The notes under the pieces are model-generated. The model saw only the letters and a program-made list of their open reading frames with translations. It had not been told where the DNA came from and did not search any database. A DNA stretch of 64,000 nucleotides. Origin: JBEKTW01 sp049515655. Lineage in GTDB: Bacteria > Bacteroidota > Ignavibacteria > UBA10030 > SZUA-254. The translations under genes and the position numbers were made by a program. Shown here in pieces: positions 9,251 through 18,359 of this stretch. How positions within the stretch are numbered: the stretch's first letter is position 1; every line of letters starts with the position of its first letter. The DNA lies in the NCBI GenBank assembly GCA_049515655.1, contig JBEKTW010000017.1:15385-79384 (forward strand), written 5' to 3'.

Positions 9251-10852
9251 ATGCAAACCATCTACCTCGTAGCGAGCGGCGACCTTCGATTAGCGGCGAA
9301 TCAAGATTGTGAAGCGGCGCAAGCCGAAATGGAAAAACAAGTCGTGGCAGCGGTGAAACGACTCGGCTGTAAAGTGAAACGCGCCCATCCGTACGACAAA
9401 GAAAAGAAACACGGATTCATCGACAGCCAGAAATACGGTATGGAAGTGTTCGCATCGATCCCTCCTGACGCGCCTCTTATCGTCGCCGAAGCAGTCTGGC
9501 AGTACAGTCATCACATTCTGCCCGGTCTCATGACTCACCGCGGTCCAATCCTGACGGTCGCGAATTGGAGCGGTACGTGGCCGGGGCTTGTCGGTCTCCT
9601 GAACATTAACGGCTCTCTCACGAAGGCCGGGGTAAAGTACAGCTCGCTGTGGAGTGAAGATTTTACGGACGATTTTTTCTTGACCGGTCTAAAACGCTGG
9701 CTGAAGAAAGGAAATGTCAGGCACGACACTTCACATGTTGTTCCGTTCAAAAAGGTGAAAATCCCGGCGCGCGCAAAGAAAGCCGGAGAAGAGTTTGCCC
9801 GGGATTTTCGGGAGAAGAAAACGATTCTCGGTGTCTTCGACGAGGGCTGCATGGGAATGTACAACGCGATCATCCCCGATGAGCTGCTGAATCCTACGGG
9901 CGTCTATAAGGAACGGTTAAGCCAGTCGACACTTTATGCGAAAATGTTGACTGTCACGGACGATGAAGCCCGCAGCGTTCTTGATTGGTTGATCGCCAGA
10001 GGAATGAAATTCAATTTCGGGACGGATGAAGCCACCGAATTGACGGAAGCGCAGGTTCTTCAGCAGTGCAAGATGTATGTTGCGGCTGCCCGCCTTGCCG
10101 ATGAATTCGGATGCGGGATCATCGGCATCCAATATCAACAGGGATTGAAGGACCTCGCCCCGGCGTCCGATCTGGCGGAAGGATTATTGAACAACGTTGA
10201 CCGGCCGCCGGTGTACCATGAGCACACCGGGAAAGAGCTCTTCAAGGGAGAGGCCATTCCCCACTTCAACGAAGTTGACGAATGCGCAGGCCTGGACGGA
10301 CTCGTGACGTATCGTTTGTGGAGAAAGCTGGGATACCCGCCCGAAACCACCCTGCACGACTTGCGTTGGGGAAGACACTACAAAGGCGACGGTGTCGATG
10401 ATTTCGTCTGGTTGCTCGAGATTTCCGGTGCTGTGCCGCCGGCTCACCTCATCGGTGGTTACAAAGGCGCCACGAGCGAGCGACAGCCACCGATGTATTT
10501 CCGGCTGGGCGGTGGGACGGTCAAAGGAGTCAGCAAGCCGGGTCACATTGTGTGGAGCCGTGTGTTTGTCGAAAATGGAAAACTGAATTACGACACAGGA
10601 ATCGGAGAAGTGGTGAAACTTTCCGATGCCGAGACGCAAGAACGGTGGGGCCTGACCACTCCGCAGTGGCCCGTCATGCATGCGGTGTTAAAAGGAATGA
10701 CGCGAGACCAGATGATGGCCCGCCATAAGGCGAATCACATCCAGGTCGTCTATGCCCCCGATGCCGCTGCGGCTAAGCACGGAATGCTCGCAAAAGCCGC
10801 TGCGATGAAAGAGTTGGGACTGAAAGTTCATTTCTGTGGCGTCGGAGGCTAG
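9251..10852 (+). CDS. L-fucose/L-arabinose isomerase-family protein
   Basis: This 533-residue protein resembles the L-fucose/L-arabinose isomerase superfamily, which converts aldoses to ketoses with a Mn2+ ion held by Glu, Asp and His. Visible features are a Rossmann-like N-terminus (TIYLVASGDLRLAA), the central stretch GVFDEGCMGMYNAIIPDELL, the segment GCGIIGIQYQQGLKDL, and VDRPPVYHEHTG with a likely metal-binding pair. The ATG at 9251 has AAGGAG nine bases upstream; a longer open frame from 8936 runs through a dispersed repeat and was rejected. No signal peptide is present, so it is cytoplasmic. It probably handles a pentose or deoxyhexose released by the neighbouring exported hydrolases; exact substrate unknown. 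Confidence 0.8.
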   Translation: MQTIYLVASGDLRLAANQDCEAAQAEMEKQVVAAVKRLGCKVKRAHPYDKEKKHGFIDSQKYGMEVFASIPPDAPLIVAEAVWQYSHHILPGLMTHRGPILTVANWSGTWPGLVGLLNINGSLTKAGVKYSSLWSEDFTDDFFLTGLKRWLKKGNVRHDTSHVVPFKKVKIPARAKKAGEEFARDFREKKTILGVFDEGCMGMYNAIIPDELLNPTGVYKERLSQSTLYAKMLTVTDDEARSVLDWLIARGMKFNFGTDEATELTEAQVLQQCKMYVAAARLADEFGCGIIGIQYQQGLKDLAPASDLAEGLLNNVDRPPVYHEHTGKELFKGEAIPHFNEVDECAGLDGLVTYRLWRKLGYPPETTLHDLRWGRHYKGDGVDDFVWLLEISGAVPPAHLIGGYKGATSERQPPMYFRLGGGTVKGVSKPGHIVWSRVFVENGKLNYDTGIGEVVKLSDAETQERWGLTTPQWPVMHAVLKGMTRDQMMARHKANHIQVVYAPDAAAAKHGMLAKAAAMKELGLKVHFCGVGG

Positions 10853-11132
10853 TGTCCAGTCTCGGAAATAAATTGGCTGATCCCCTCGGTTTTTTACCCT
10901 CACCCCTTTCCCCTCTCCCGAACCTGTCCTGAGCGAAGGCGAAGGATCGGGAGAGGATGGGGCAGGAGCTAGAGATCCAAGAACTTATTCAAACAATTTG
11001 AGAGACACGATACCAGGTATCTTGTTCTCATTGCCCGCGTCCGCTAGTGGCGGACTTGTGTGAATCAGCTGGAATGGTACCAGGCGCGTGTACACCTTCG
11101 TTGTTGATGTCGTGAACAAAAAGGAGATAGAA

Positions 11133-13943
11133 ATGACAAAATCGATTTGTTTCCTCTGCGAACTCTCAGTCGCAATAATCGTTGGGCTGGCAGCTGCTCA
11201 ATTCGCGTTCTCTTCCCCAAAGTCGCATACGGGGAATCATCAGCGTTCATTCTCCGGTCAATCGCTTGAGGAGATTGCTTTTCCCATCGGAGGGATCGGC
11301 ACCGGCTCGATTTCTCTCGGCGGACGCGGCGACCTGCGGGATTGGGAAATTTTCAACCGGCCCGGCAAAGGAAGCCGCATGGACTTCTCTTTCTTTGCCC
11401 TCTGGGCGAAAGCTCATGGGAAGAAACCCGTCGCGCGGATCCTCGAACGAAAAGCAATGCCGCCGTACCGGGGCGGTGGATTCGGGATGAGCCAGCAGCA
11501 GTTGTTCGGCCTCCCGCGACTTGATGAAGCCGAGTTCAAAGGCGAGTATCCTTTCGCGACTATCAGGTTCAAAGACCGATCCCTTCCGGTCAACGTGGAG
11601 TTGACCGCGTGGAATCCGTTTATTCCCCTCGATGTCGACAACAGCGCACTGCCCGTCGCATTCTTTGTCTGGACGTTCGACAATCCATCCGGCGATACGG
11701 TCGATATTTCCCTTTCTTCCAGTCTCTTCAATCCGATCGGAAGCAGATACACGGACGTGAAAAACCAGACCCCGGGGTTGGGAAAAAATCTCAACCGGTT
11801 TGTCGAAGAGAGCAATTTTCGAGGACTTCTCCTGTCGTCTGAAAAAGTGGGGAAGGACGACCCGAACTACGGCACCATGGCCCTTGCGACGACCTGGAAC
11901 GACCTGGATGTTCAAACGCGCTGGTATCGCGGCGGATGGTGGGATGCGTGTCACATGTTCTGGGATGATTTCGCGGACGACGGAAGGGTGACCGATCTGC
12001 GCGACACACTCGCCTCGGACCAGAACACCTCCGATGTCGGGTGTCTCGTACTCCACGCGAAAGTTCCCCCTCACGGGCGGGTCACGTTGCCCGTTCTCAT
12101 CGCGTGGCATTTCCCGAACAGAGAAAACTACTGGAACGGCGAATCCGAAGTACGCGGAAAGATGATGAAAAACTATGTCGCGAAAAAATTCAGTGACGCC
12201 TGGGAAGTCGTCAGACACTGCGTCGACAATTGGAAACGGCTTGAGGAGGATACGTATGCATTTCATCAAGCGCTTTTCAGTTCCACCTTCCCTCCGTATG
12301 TGATTGACGCGGTCTCCAGCCAGATGTCCATTCTGAAAACCAACGTGTGCATGCTCCTCGATGATGGGTCCTTCTACGGGTTCGAAGGTAACAGCGATAA
12401 CGGCGGGTGCTGTCCATTGAATTGCATGCACGTGTGGAACTACGAGCAAAGTCTTGCCTTTCTGTTCCCTCAACTCGAGCGCAGTATGCGGGAAACGGAT
12501 TTTCTCCACAATACACTGCCGAGTGGTTACATGACCTTCCGGACGCTTCTTCCGCTTGGAAACTACTGGTGGAAGTTCAAGGCGTGCGCAGACGGTCAGA
12601 TGGGAAGCATCATCAGGGCTTACCGTGAATGGAAGCTATCGGGAGATACGGAATGGTTGCGTAAGCTCTGGCCGAATATCCAGAATGCCCTGGAATTTGC
12701 CTGGCGCGGACCGGGCACGCCGCCGCCCGAAGGATTTGAATGGACGAAAGAGCAGGTTTCGATGCCATGGGATCCCGACACGAATGGTGTGATGGAGGGT
12801 GAACAGCACAACACCTACGACATCGAATTCTACGGTCCCAACACAATGACAGGCACACTCTACCTGGGTGCCTTAAAGGCGGCTTCGGAGATGGCGGCGG
12901 CAGTCGGTGAATCCGGAAAGGCCGAAAAATATCAGTCCCTTTTCACCAAAGGGTCTGCCCTGTATGAGAAAGCACTGTGGAACGGCGACTACTACACTCA
13001 GGATGTATATGTGCTCAAGGGTCTTCAGGTTCCCAAGCAATTGATCTCTCCGGAAAAGGATTGTTGTGCGGGCGGTGCTTCGTGCAAAACTTCTCGGGAG
13101 GCCAGGGAAACGTCGCTCGACACGGTGGGAGGCATTACTCCAAAGTATCAATACGGACAGGGCTGCCTCTCCGACCAGCTCCTCGGTCAATATCTGGCGC
13201 ATGTGGCGGGATTGGGTTACGTTCTCGATCCTCACCATGTTAGCGCTGCGGCGAACTCTATTTATAAGTACAACTTCCGGAAGTCGATGGCCGGCTTCCC
13301 AAACGTTCAGCGAGTGTTTGCATTGAACGATGAGGCGGGTTTATTGCTCTGTTCCTGGCCCAAAGGAAATCGACCGCCGCTGCCGTTCGTGTACAGCGAT
13401 GAAGTTTGGACGGGAATAGAATATCAGGTGGCGGCAACCCTGATATACAACGGCTGGTTGAAAGAAGGGCTCTCGGTGGTGAAGGCAGTGCGTGACCGGT
13501 ATGACGGCGTGCGTCGCAATCCGTGGGACGAGGAAGAATGCGGTCATCATTATGCGCGGGCAATGGCGAGCTGGGAAGTGCTTCTTGCTCTCTCGGGTTT
13601 CCATTTCGACGGAGTTGCCCAGCACATGAGTTTTGCTCCTGCGATTCCTGACAACGATTTCAAGACGTTCTGGTCGTGCGGCCCCGGGTGGGGAACCTTT
13701 GCCGACCGGAAACAGAAAAGTGTGGAAAAAGCGACAATTGAAGTCCGCTACGGAAATCTGAAACTGCAATCACTCTCGCTTGGGCACCCGGTAAACAAAT
13801 CGACGAAACTCAAAGTAACTCTGAACGGTAAAACCATTGGCGCGGCATTTCTGGAGGCGAAGGAAGGGACGGGCATTCGCTTTGGACAGCCCGTGGAAAT
13901 TCCCAAAGGTGGAAGACTTGAAATATCTTTCTCGGAGCGATAA
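11133..13943 (+). CDS. GH116-family beta-glucosidase / glucosylceramidase-like enzyme, exported
   Basis: GH116 enzymes are retaining exo-acting beta-glucosidases or beta-xylosidases related to human GBA2. The 936-residue product has a signal peptide after the ATG at 11133 (AAAGGAGA upstream), the N-terminal beta-sandwich domain (FPIGGIGTGSISLGGRGDLRDWEIFNRP, the family's hallmark opening), and a C-terminal alpha/alpha-barrel. The segments GEQHNTYDIEFYGPNT and YSDEVWTGIEYQ match the regions that carry the nucleophile Glu and acid/base Asp in characterised members. GNYWWKFKACADG and WPNIQNALEFAW are also typical. The DUF2961 gene starts 36 bases downstream, so an operon is likely. The substrate in this organism is not known. 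Confidence 0.9.
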   Translation: MTKSICFLCELSVAIIVGLAAAQFAFSSPKSHTGNHQRSFSGQSLEEIAFPIGGIGTGSISLGGRGDLRDWEIFNRPGKGSRMDFSFFALWAKAHGKKPVARILERKAMPPYRGGGFGMSQQQLFGLPRLDEAEFKGEYPFATIRFKDRSLPVNVELTAWNPFIPLDVDNSALPVAFFVWTFDNPSGDTVDISLSSSLFNPIGSRYTDVKNQTPGLGKNLNRFVEESNFRGLLLSSEKVGKDDPNYGTMALATTWNDLDVQTRWYRGGWWDACHMFWDDFADDGRVTDLRDTLASDQNTSDVGCLVLHAKVPPHGRVTLPVLIAWHFPNRENYWNGESEVRGKMMKNYVAKKFSDAWEVVRHCVDNWKRLEEDTYAFHQALFSSTFPPYVIDAVSSQMSILKTNVCMLLDDGSFYGFEGNSDNGGCCPLNCMHVWNYEQSLAFLFPQLERSMRETDFLHNTLPSGYMTFRTLLPLGNYWWKFKACADGQMGSIIRAYREWKLSGDTEWLRKLWPNIQNALEFAWRGPGTPPPEGFEWTKEQVSMPWDPDTNGVMEGEQHNTYDIEFYGPNTMTGTLYLGALKAASEMAAAVGESGKAEKYQSLFTKGSALYEKALWNGDYYTQDVYVLKGLQVPKQLISPEKDCCAGGASCKTSREARETSLDTVGGITPKYQYGQGCLSDQLLGQYLAHVAGLGYVLDPHHVSAAANSIYKYNFRKSMAGFPNVQRVFALNDEAGLLLCSWPKGNRPPLPFVYSDEVWTGIEYQVAATLIYNGWLKEGLSVVKAVRDRYDGVRRNPWDEEECGHHYARAMASWEVLLALSGFHFDGVAQHMSFAPAIPDNDFKTFWSCGPGWGTFADRKQKSVEKATIEVRYGNLKLQSLSLGHPVNKSTKLKVTLNGKTIGAAFLEAKEGTGIRFGQPVEIPKGGRLEISFSER

Positions 13944-13979
13944 GCTGGTATTCTCATTATTTCAAAAAAGGTCTCGTCT

Positions 13980-15944
13980 ATGAACTTCAGGAGTTGTTTT
14001 CTATCGACATTCATTTTTATCATATCATCAGCCGTCTTTGGCCAATCATCTCTTGATAACATCCTTTCCATTTCCAGGCTTCCTTACCTGAAGAAGAGTA
14101 AAATGATCCAGATTTCCAGTTATGACACGACGGGTGGGAATGCCGATTTCATTACCGTGAAGAAGGGAGCGGTCGCGACTCTTGCGAACGTGACCGGTCC
14201 GGGAGTGGTCACACAATTCTGGTGTACCATTGACTCACGCGACCCCTATTTTCTGCGCCGGATAGTGCTGCGCATGTACTGGGACGGCGAGAAAAACCCG
14301 TCCGTTGAAGTTCCCATCGGCGATTTCTTCGGAACGGGTTTCGGATACAAACAACACATCTCACAATTCGTCGGCATGTCGAGCGGCGGCTATTATTCTT
14401 ATTTTCCCATGCCGTTCAAGTCGTCCGCCCGTATCGAGATTGTAAACCAGACCGGTGGGGAGATCAGCGCATTTTACTATCACATTGATATTCAGAAACT
14501 GGAAACGCCTCTTGAGCCGGACGTCGCGTACTTCCATGCGCAATGGCGTCGCGAGCTTCGGGCCGACCCGAAACACAACTACACCATTCTCGACGCGGAA
14601 GGTGTCGGCCATTTTGTGGGACTGAATCTGAACATGCAAAGCTATGAAGGAAATCTCTGGTTCCTTGAAGGTGATGAGATGGTGTACGTGGACGGCGAGA
14701 AATTTCCCTCCGTGTATGGAACCGGGACGGAGGACTACTTCACGAGCGGCTGGTATTTCAACCGCGGAGAATTTTCCGCTCCCTACCACGGACTCATCCT
14801 GAAGGACGATTCTCTTGGCCGTATCGCCGCATACCGGTACCACGTCGGCGATGCCATTCCTTTCAAAAAATCGATTCGGTTCACGATTGAACACGGGCAC
14901 GCGAATGAGGAGATGGCGGACTACTGCAGTACCGCGTACTGGTATCAGAAAGAGCCGCACAAACCATTTCCTGAAATGATGAAAGCGAGTCTCCGCATCC
15001 CGTTGAGGGTGCCCGTTCCCAACCACGCGGTGGAAGCAGAATCACTCACAACTCACAGCGCGACGGTTGTCGGGAAAATTGAGGACATGTCGGACTTCGG
15101 CCCCGATTGGAGTGGATTGATGCAGCTCAAATTGGAAGCAAAGCAGCCGGGCGACGAGTGTACGTTGGAAATCCCACGGGCACTGGAGGACATGTATAAC
15201 GTCGATCTATACTTTACTCAGGGTCCGGACTATGGAAATGCCGATGTCGTGTACGACGGGATGAAGGTGGGGGAGATCAGAGGTTACCGGGATGCAGTTT
15301 TCCCGGGCGGAAAGATCCCGCTTGCAAGCCTCCGGTCGATAGACCGTACATTGCCGTTGAAGTTTGTCGTCAAAGGCAAGGATGCGAAATCCAAAGGATT
15401 CAACATCGGGATCGACGCGTTCGTCGTTCAGGTTCACCGTGAATTCATTACCGATTGGATGTTGATCGGACCATTCCCGAATCCCCGGGATTCTGCAGAC
15501 AAGAGATTGGGGCTGGATTATCCGTATCCGCCGGAGAAAGAAATCGATTTCAATATAATGTATGTTGGAGTCGATAGCCAGCAGGTCAAATGGACACAGC
15601 GCAAGACTGAGCCGTCGGGCATGATGGAACTCATGAATCTCTACACTCCGTCCGAGCTCGTTGTCGTTTATGCGGTTACCTATGTTCACTCGCCCAAGGA
15701 TCAAACACTCCTGCTGCTGCTCGGCTCGGATGACGGGGTAAAGGTGTTGCTGAACGGTAAAGAAATTCACCGCAAGTATGTCATGAGGGGAGCCGACCCG
15801 GACCAGGATACCGTTTCTGCGGATCTGAAGAAAGGATGGAACACCTTATTGCTGAAAGTCGAGAACAACATGGGCGGCTACGCATTTTACGCCCGCATCC
15901 TCGACCGCGACCGTTCACTGACATTTGCCACGAAGAAGGAGTGA
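13980..15944 (+). CDS. DUF2961/GH172-family exported protein with C-terminal PA14-like or carbohydrate-binding region
   Basis: The 654-residue product has a signal peptide (hydrophobic segment ending AVFGQSS). Residues about 30-350 match DUF2961: RLPYLKKSKMIQISSYD, GAVATLANVTGPGVVTQFW, GDFFGTGFG and GTGTEDYFTSGWYFN. DUF2961 is now GH172, whose studied members cleave alpha-fructofuranosyl or D-arabinofuranosyl linkages and have the active-site Glu in the GTGTED region (family knowledge, assignment by position). The C-terminal part contains DWMLIGPFPN, LLGSDDGVKVLLNG and GWNTLLLKVEN, the signature of beta-sandwich modules that often bind sugars. It lies just behind the GH116 gene and may act on the same glycan. 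Confidence 0.85.
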   Translation: MNFRSCFLSTFIFIISSAVFGQSSLDNILSISRLPYLKKSKMIQISSYDTTGGNADFITVKKGAVATLANVTGPGVVTQFWCTIDSRDPYFLRRIVLRMYWDGEKNPSVEVPIGDFFGTGFGYKQHISQFVGMSSGGYYSYFPMPFKSSARIEIVNQTGGEISAFYYHIDIQKLETPLEPDVAYFHAQWRRELRADPKHNYTILDAEGVGHFVGLNLNMQSYEGNLWFLEGDEMVYVDGEKFPSVYGTGTEDYFTSGWYFNRGEFSAPYHGLILKDDSLGRIAAYRYHVGDAIPFKKSIRFTIEHGHANEEMADYCSTAYWYQKEPHKPFPEMMKASLRIPLRVPVPNHAVEAESLTTHSATVVGKIEDMSDFGPDWSGLMQLKLEAKQPGDECTLEIPRALEDMYNVDLYFTQGPDYGNADVVYDGMKVGEIRGYRDAVFPGGKIPLASLRSIDRTLPLKFVVKGKDAKSKGFNIGIDAFVVQVHREFITDWMLIGPFPNPRDSADKRLGLDYPYPPEKEIDFNIMYVGVDSQQVKWTQRKTEPSGMMELMNLYTPSELVVVYAVTYVHSPKDQTLLLLLGSDDGVKVLLNGKEIHRKYVMRGADPDQDTVSADLKKGWNTLLLKVENNMGGYAFYARILDRDRSLTFATKKE

Positions 15945-15995
15945 ATATTCCCCCCGTGCGCTCGCGTCGATGTCACGGCCTTCGAAACCAGTGAC

Positions 15996-16043
15996 TGTCA
16001 CGGCCTGCCTGCCGAAGGCACGTAGGCAGGTCCCACCGTGACA
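15996..16043. repeat. Nested palindromic repeat upstream of glgP
   Basis: The outer arms are TGTCACGG and CCGTGACA, and the inner arms CCTGCCT and AGGCAGG, around a GCCGAAGGCAC loop. A further GTCACGGCC lies just before at 15972. The element would fold into a long stem-loop between the DUF2961 gene and glgP. It could be a terminator-like or REP-type element; there is no T-run. Confidence 0.7.
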
Positions 16044-16145
16044 GCTACGAACCAGTGCACTGCCCAGCGTGTTGCCGGTTTGATTGGGAACAAAAAAAAC
16101 ATTAGATTGGACAACCTTTTCAGATATCAAAGGCGGAAGATTGAA

Positions 16146-18272
16146 GTGAAGAAAGAAAACGAGATTAATTACTCGGAAATAGTCAAGAGTTTAAATCATC
16201 TGGCGTACAACTTATGGTGGAGCTGGTATCCACCGGCGCGCACGCTCTTTGATGAGCTTTCACCGCTAGCGTGGAAACTTAGCAACCATAACCCTGTGGC
16301 CGTTCTTGCCCAGTGTTCGGAGGCGGAGCTGCGGGCCCGGTTGGGCGACGAAGACTTCCGGCGAAGGGTGTTGTCCGTCCTCAGCTCGTATGAGGGTTAC
16401 ATGTCAAGCATGCCGGAGTGCGTGAAGGAAAAATTCGGACCACGGCACATTGGCACCGTTGCGTACTTTTGCATGGAGTTCGGTTTGCACGAATGTTTGC
16501 CGATGTACTCCGGCGGCCTCGGAACGCTTGCAGGCGACCACGCGAAGTCGGCAAGTGACCTGGGGATACCGTTTGTCGGCGTCGGGTTGTTCTATCGTCA
16601 GGGATATTTCCAGCAGAAAGTCGACGCCGCGGGCGTCCAGCAGGAGAATTATCCCCACCTGAACACGGAAATAATCCCCGCAGAGCTGATGAAGAATGCC
16701 TCCGGGAAACCGTTGTTCCAGATGGTCGAAATCGGCAGCAGCAAAGTATATTTCCAGGCGTGGCGCGTTGCCATCGGTCGTTCGAAAATCTATCTGCTCG
16801 ATACCGACGTGCCGCAGAACGAAGAACAGCTCCGAGGCCTCACATCGTTCGCGTACGGCGGCGATGTCACTACCAGAATACGGCAGGAAATCGTGCTGGG
16901 GATCGGTGGCGTTCGGCTGCTCCGCGCGCTGAAGATTGAGCCCAGCGTTTTTCATATTAATGAAGGGCACGCGGCGTTTTTGACATTGGAGTTACTGCGA
17001 GAACAGATGAGGCTCGGAAAGCCGAGGTCAAAAGCGGAACAGGCGGTTCAAAAGCAATGCGTGTTTACGACCCATACCCCTGTGTCCGCAGGACACGATC
17101 GCTTTCACCGGGAACTGATCGAGTTTGCATTCAAGCCCCATGCCACCGCAATGAAACTGTCGATCGATGACCTGATGAGCTACGGACAGGATCCGGCAAT
17201 GGACCCGACGGTCTTCACGATGACGGTGCTGGCACTCCGGCTCTCCCGTGCCGCCAATGCGGTGAGCAAGAAGCACGAGGAGGTTTCCCACAAGATGTGG
17301 AAACATCTCTATGGCAAAGACAAAACTCATGTCGCGGAGATCGGTCACGTTACTAACGGTGTGCACATCCAGAGCTGGGTTCCGCGTTCGACATGGGAGT
17401 TCTGGGAGCGCCACGACTCTCATCGCTGGACCGAGCGCCTCATGGACAAGGAATATTGGAAACACGTCAGCGAACCGGAAGTCGTCAGCGATGAGGAGAT
17501 CTGGGCATTACGCTGTAAGCTGCGAAGGGAATTGACGGAGTGTGTCCGCAACAAGGCGAAAGAAGGTCAGGTTCAAGGCGGGTTCAGCGGAGAACCGTCG
17601 CTCGAACACCTGCTCTCCCCCGACGTCTTGACGATCGGGTTTGCCCGGAGATTCGCGCCGTATAAGCGGGCTCCTCTGATTTTCCACGATATCACAAAAG
17701 CGTACGCACTGTTCAACACGCCCGACAGACCGCTTCAAATTATCTTCGCGGGTAAAGCTCATCCGCGTGACAACGATGGGAAAGCGTATCTTCACAAGAT
17801 TATCGAGATGACGCACGACCCGAGATTTTTCGGAAAAGTGATTTTCATCGAAAACTACGACATTGATGTCGCCCGGCATCTTGTCTCGGGCTGCGACATG
17901 TGGTTGAACGCGCCGCGCAGACCGCTTGAGGCGAGCGGAACGAGCGGCGCGAAGGTTGTCGTGAATTGTGGGCTGAACGCAAGCGTGCTCGATGGATGGT
18001 GGATTGAAGCATACAACAAGAAGAACGGCTGGGCCATTGGAGACACCAAGGTAACTGCTACGCCGGAAGAACAAGACCAGAGCGACGCCGACTTTCTCTA
18101 CCGACTTATGCACGAAGAGATTCTTCCCGCCTTCTATCAACGAGACCACAGGGGAATCCCCCGGAAGTGGATTGCGCACATCCGAAACTCGCTGCGAACG
18201 ATCATCCCGACGTTCAATACGCATCGCATGCTGATGGAATACGCCGACAAATACTATTTTCCGGCCGAGTAA
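16146..18272 (+). CDS. glgP: Alpha-glucan (glycogen/maltodextrin) phosphorylase
   Basis: This GT35 enzyme cleaves terminal alpha-1,4 glucose units with phosphate to give glucose 1-phosphate, using PLP. The product is about 708 residues. It has the DUF3417-type N-terminus of bacterial short phosphorylases (LNHLAYNLWWSW), VAYFCMEFGLHECLPMYSGGLGTLAGDHAKSASDLG, HINEGHAAF, TTHTPV.AGHDRF and GFARRFAPYKRA, and the PLP-lysine region GTSGAKVVVNCGLN. The start is uncertain. GTG 16146 (MKKENEINY) with GGCGGAAG upstream is preferred because the next conserved residues follow directly; a longer frame from 16038 would begin inside the palindrome. It is cytoplasmic and fits glycogen turnover next to the glycan-degradation genes. 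Confidence 0.93.
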   Translation: MKKENEINYSEIVKSLNHLAYNLWWSWYPPARTLFDELSPLAWKLSNHNPVAVLAQCSEAELRARLGDEDFRRRVLSVLSSYEGYMSSMPECVKEKFGPRHIGTVAYFCMEFGLHECLPMYSGGLGTLAGDHAKSASDLGIPFVGVGLFYRQGYFQQKVDAAGVQQENYPHLNTEIIPAELMKNASGKPLFQMVEIGSSKVYFQAWRVAIGRSKIYLLDTDVPQNEEQLRGLTSFAYGGDVTTRIRQEIVLGIGGVRLLRALKIEPSVFHINEGHAAFLTLELLREQMRLGKPRSKAEQAVQKQCVFTTHTPVSAGHDRFHRELIEFAFKPHATAMKLSIDDLMSYGQDPAMDPTVFTMTVLALRLSRAANAVSKKHEEVSHKMWKHLYGKDKTHVAEIGHVTNGVHIQSWVPRSTWEFWERHDSHRWTERLMDKEYWKHVSEPEVVSDEEIWALRCKLRRELTECVRNKAKEGQVQGGFSGEPSLEHLLSPDVLTIGFARRFAPYKRAPLIFHDITKAYALFNTPDRPLQIIFAGKAHPRDNDGKAYLHKIIEMTHDPRFFGKVIFIENYDIDVARHLVSGCDMWLNAPRRPLEASGTSGAKVVVNCGLNASVLDGWWIEAYNKKNGWAIGDTKVTATPEEQDQSDADFLYRLMHEEILPAFYQRDHRGIPRKWIAHIRNSLRTIIPTFNTHRMLMEYADKYYFPAE

Positions 18273-18359
18273 CATGCGCCCGACCGTGCGCGGGGAAGGT
18301 ACCACGGTCTTCTCAGCCACCCGGGAAAGATCAGAAAGGGCGGCTTCTGTTCTGTCGGG

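Noticed and set aside
11247..12509. A 420-codon open frame on the minus strand inside the GH116 gene
   Set aside because: It lies wholly within a well-supported gene on the other strand, has no ribosome site or domain, and such long antisense frames arise in G+C-rich coding sequence.
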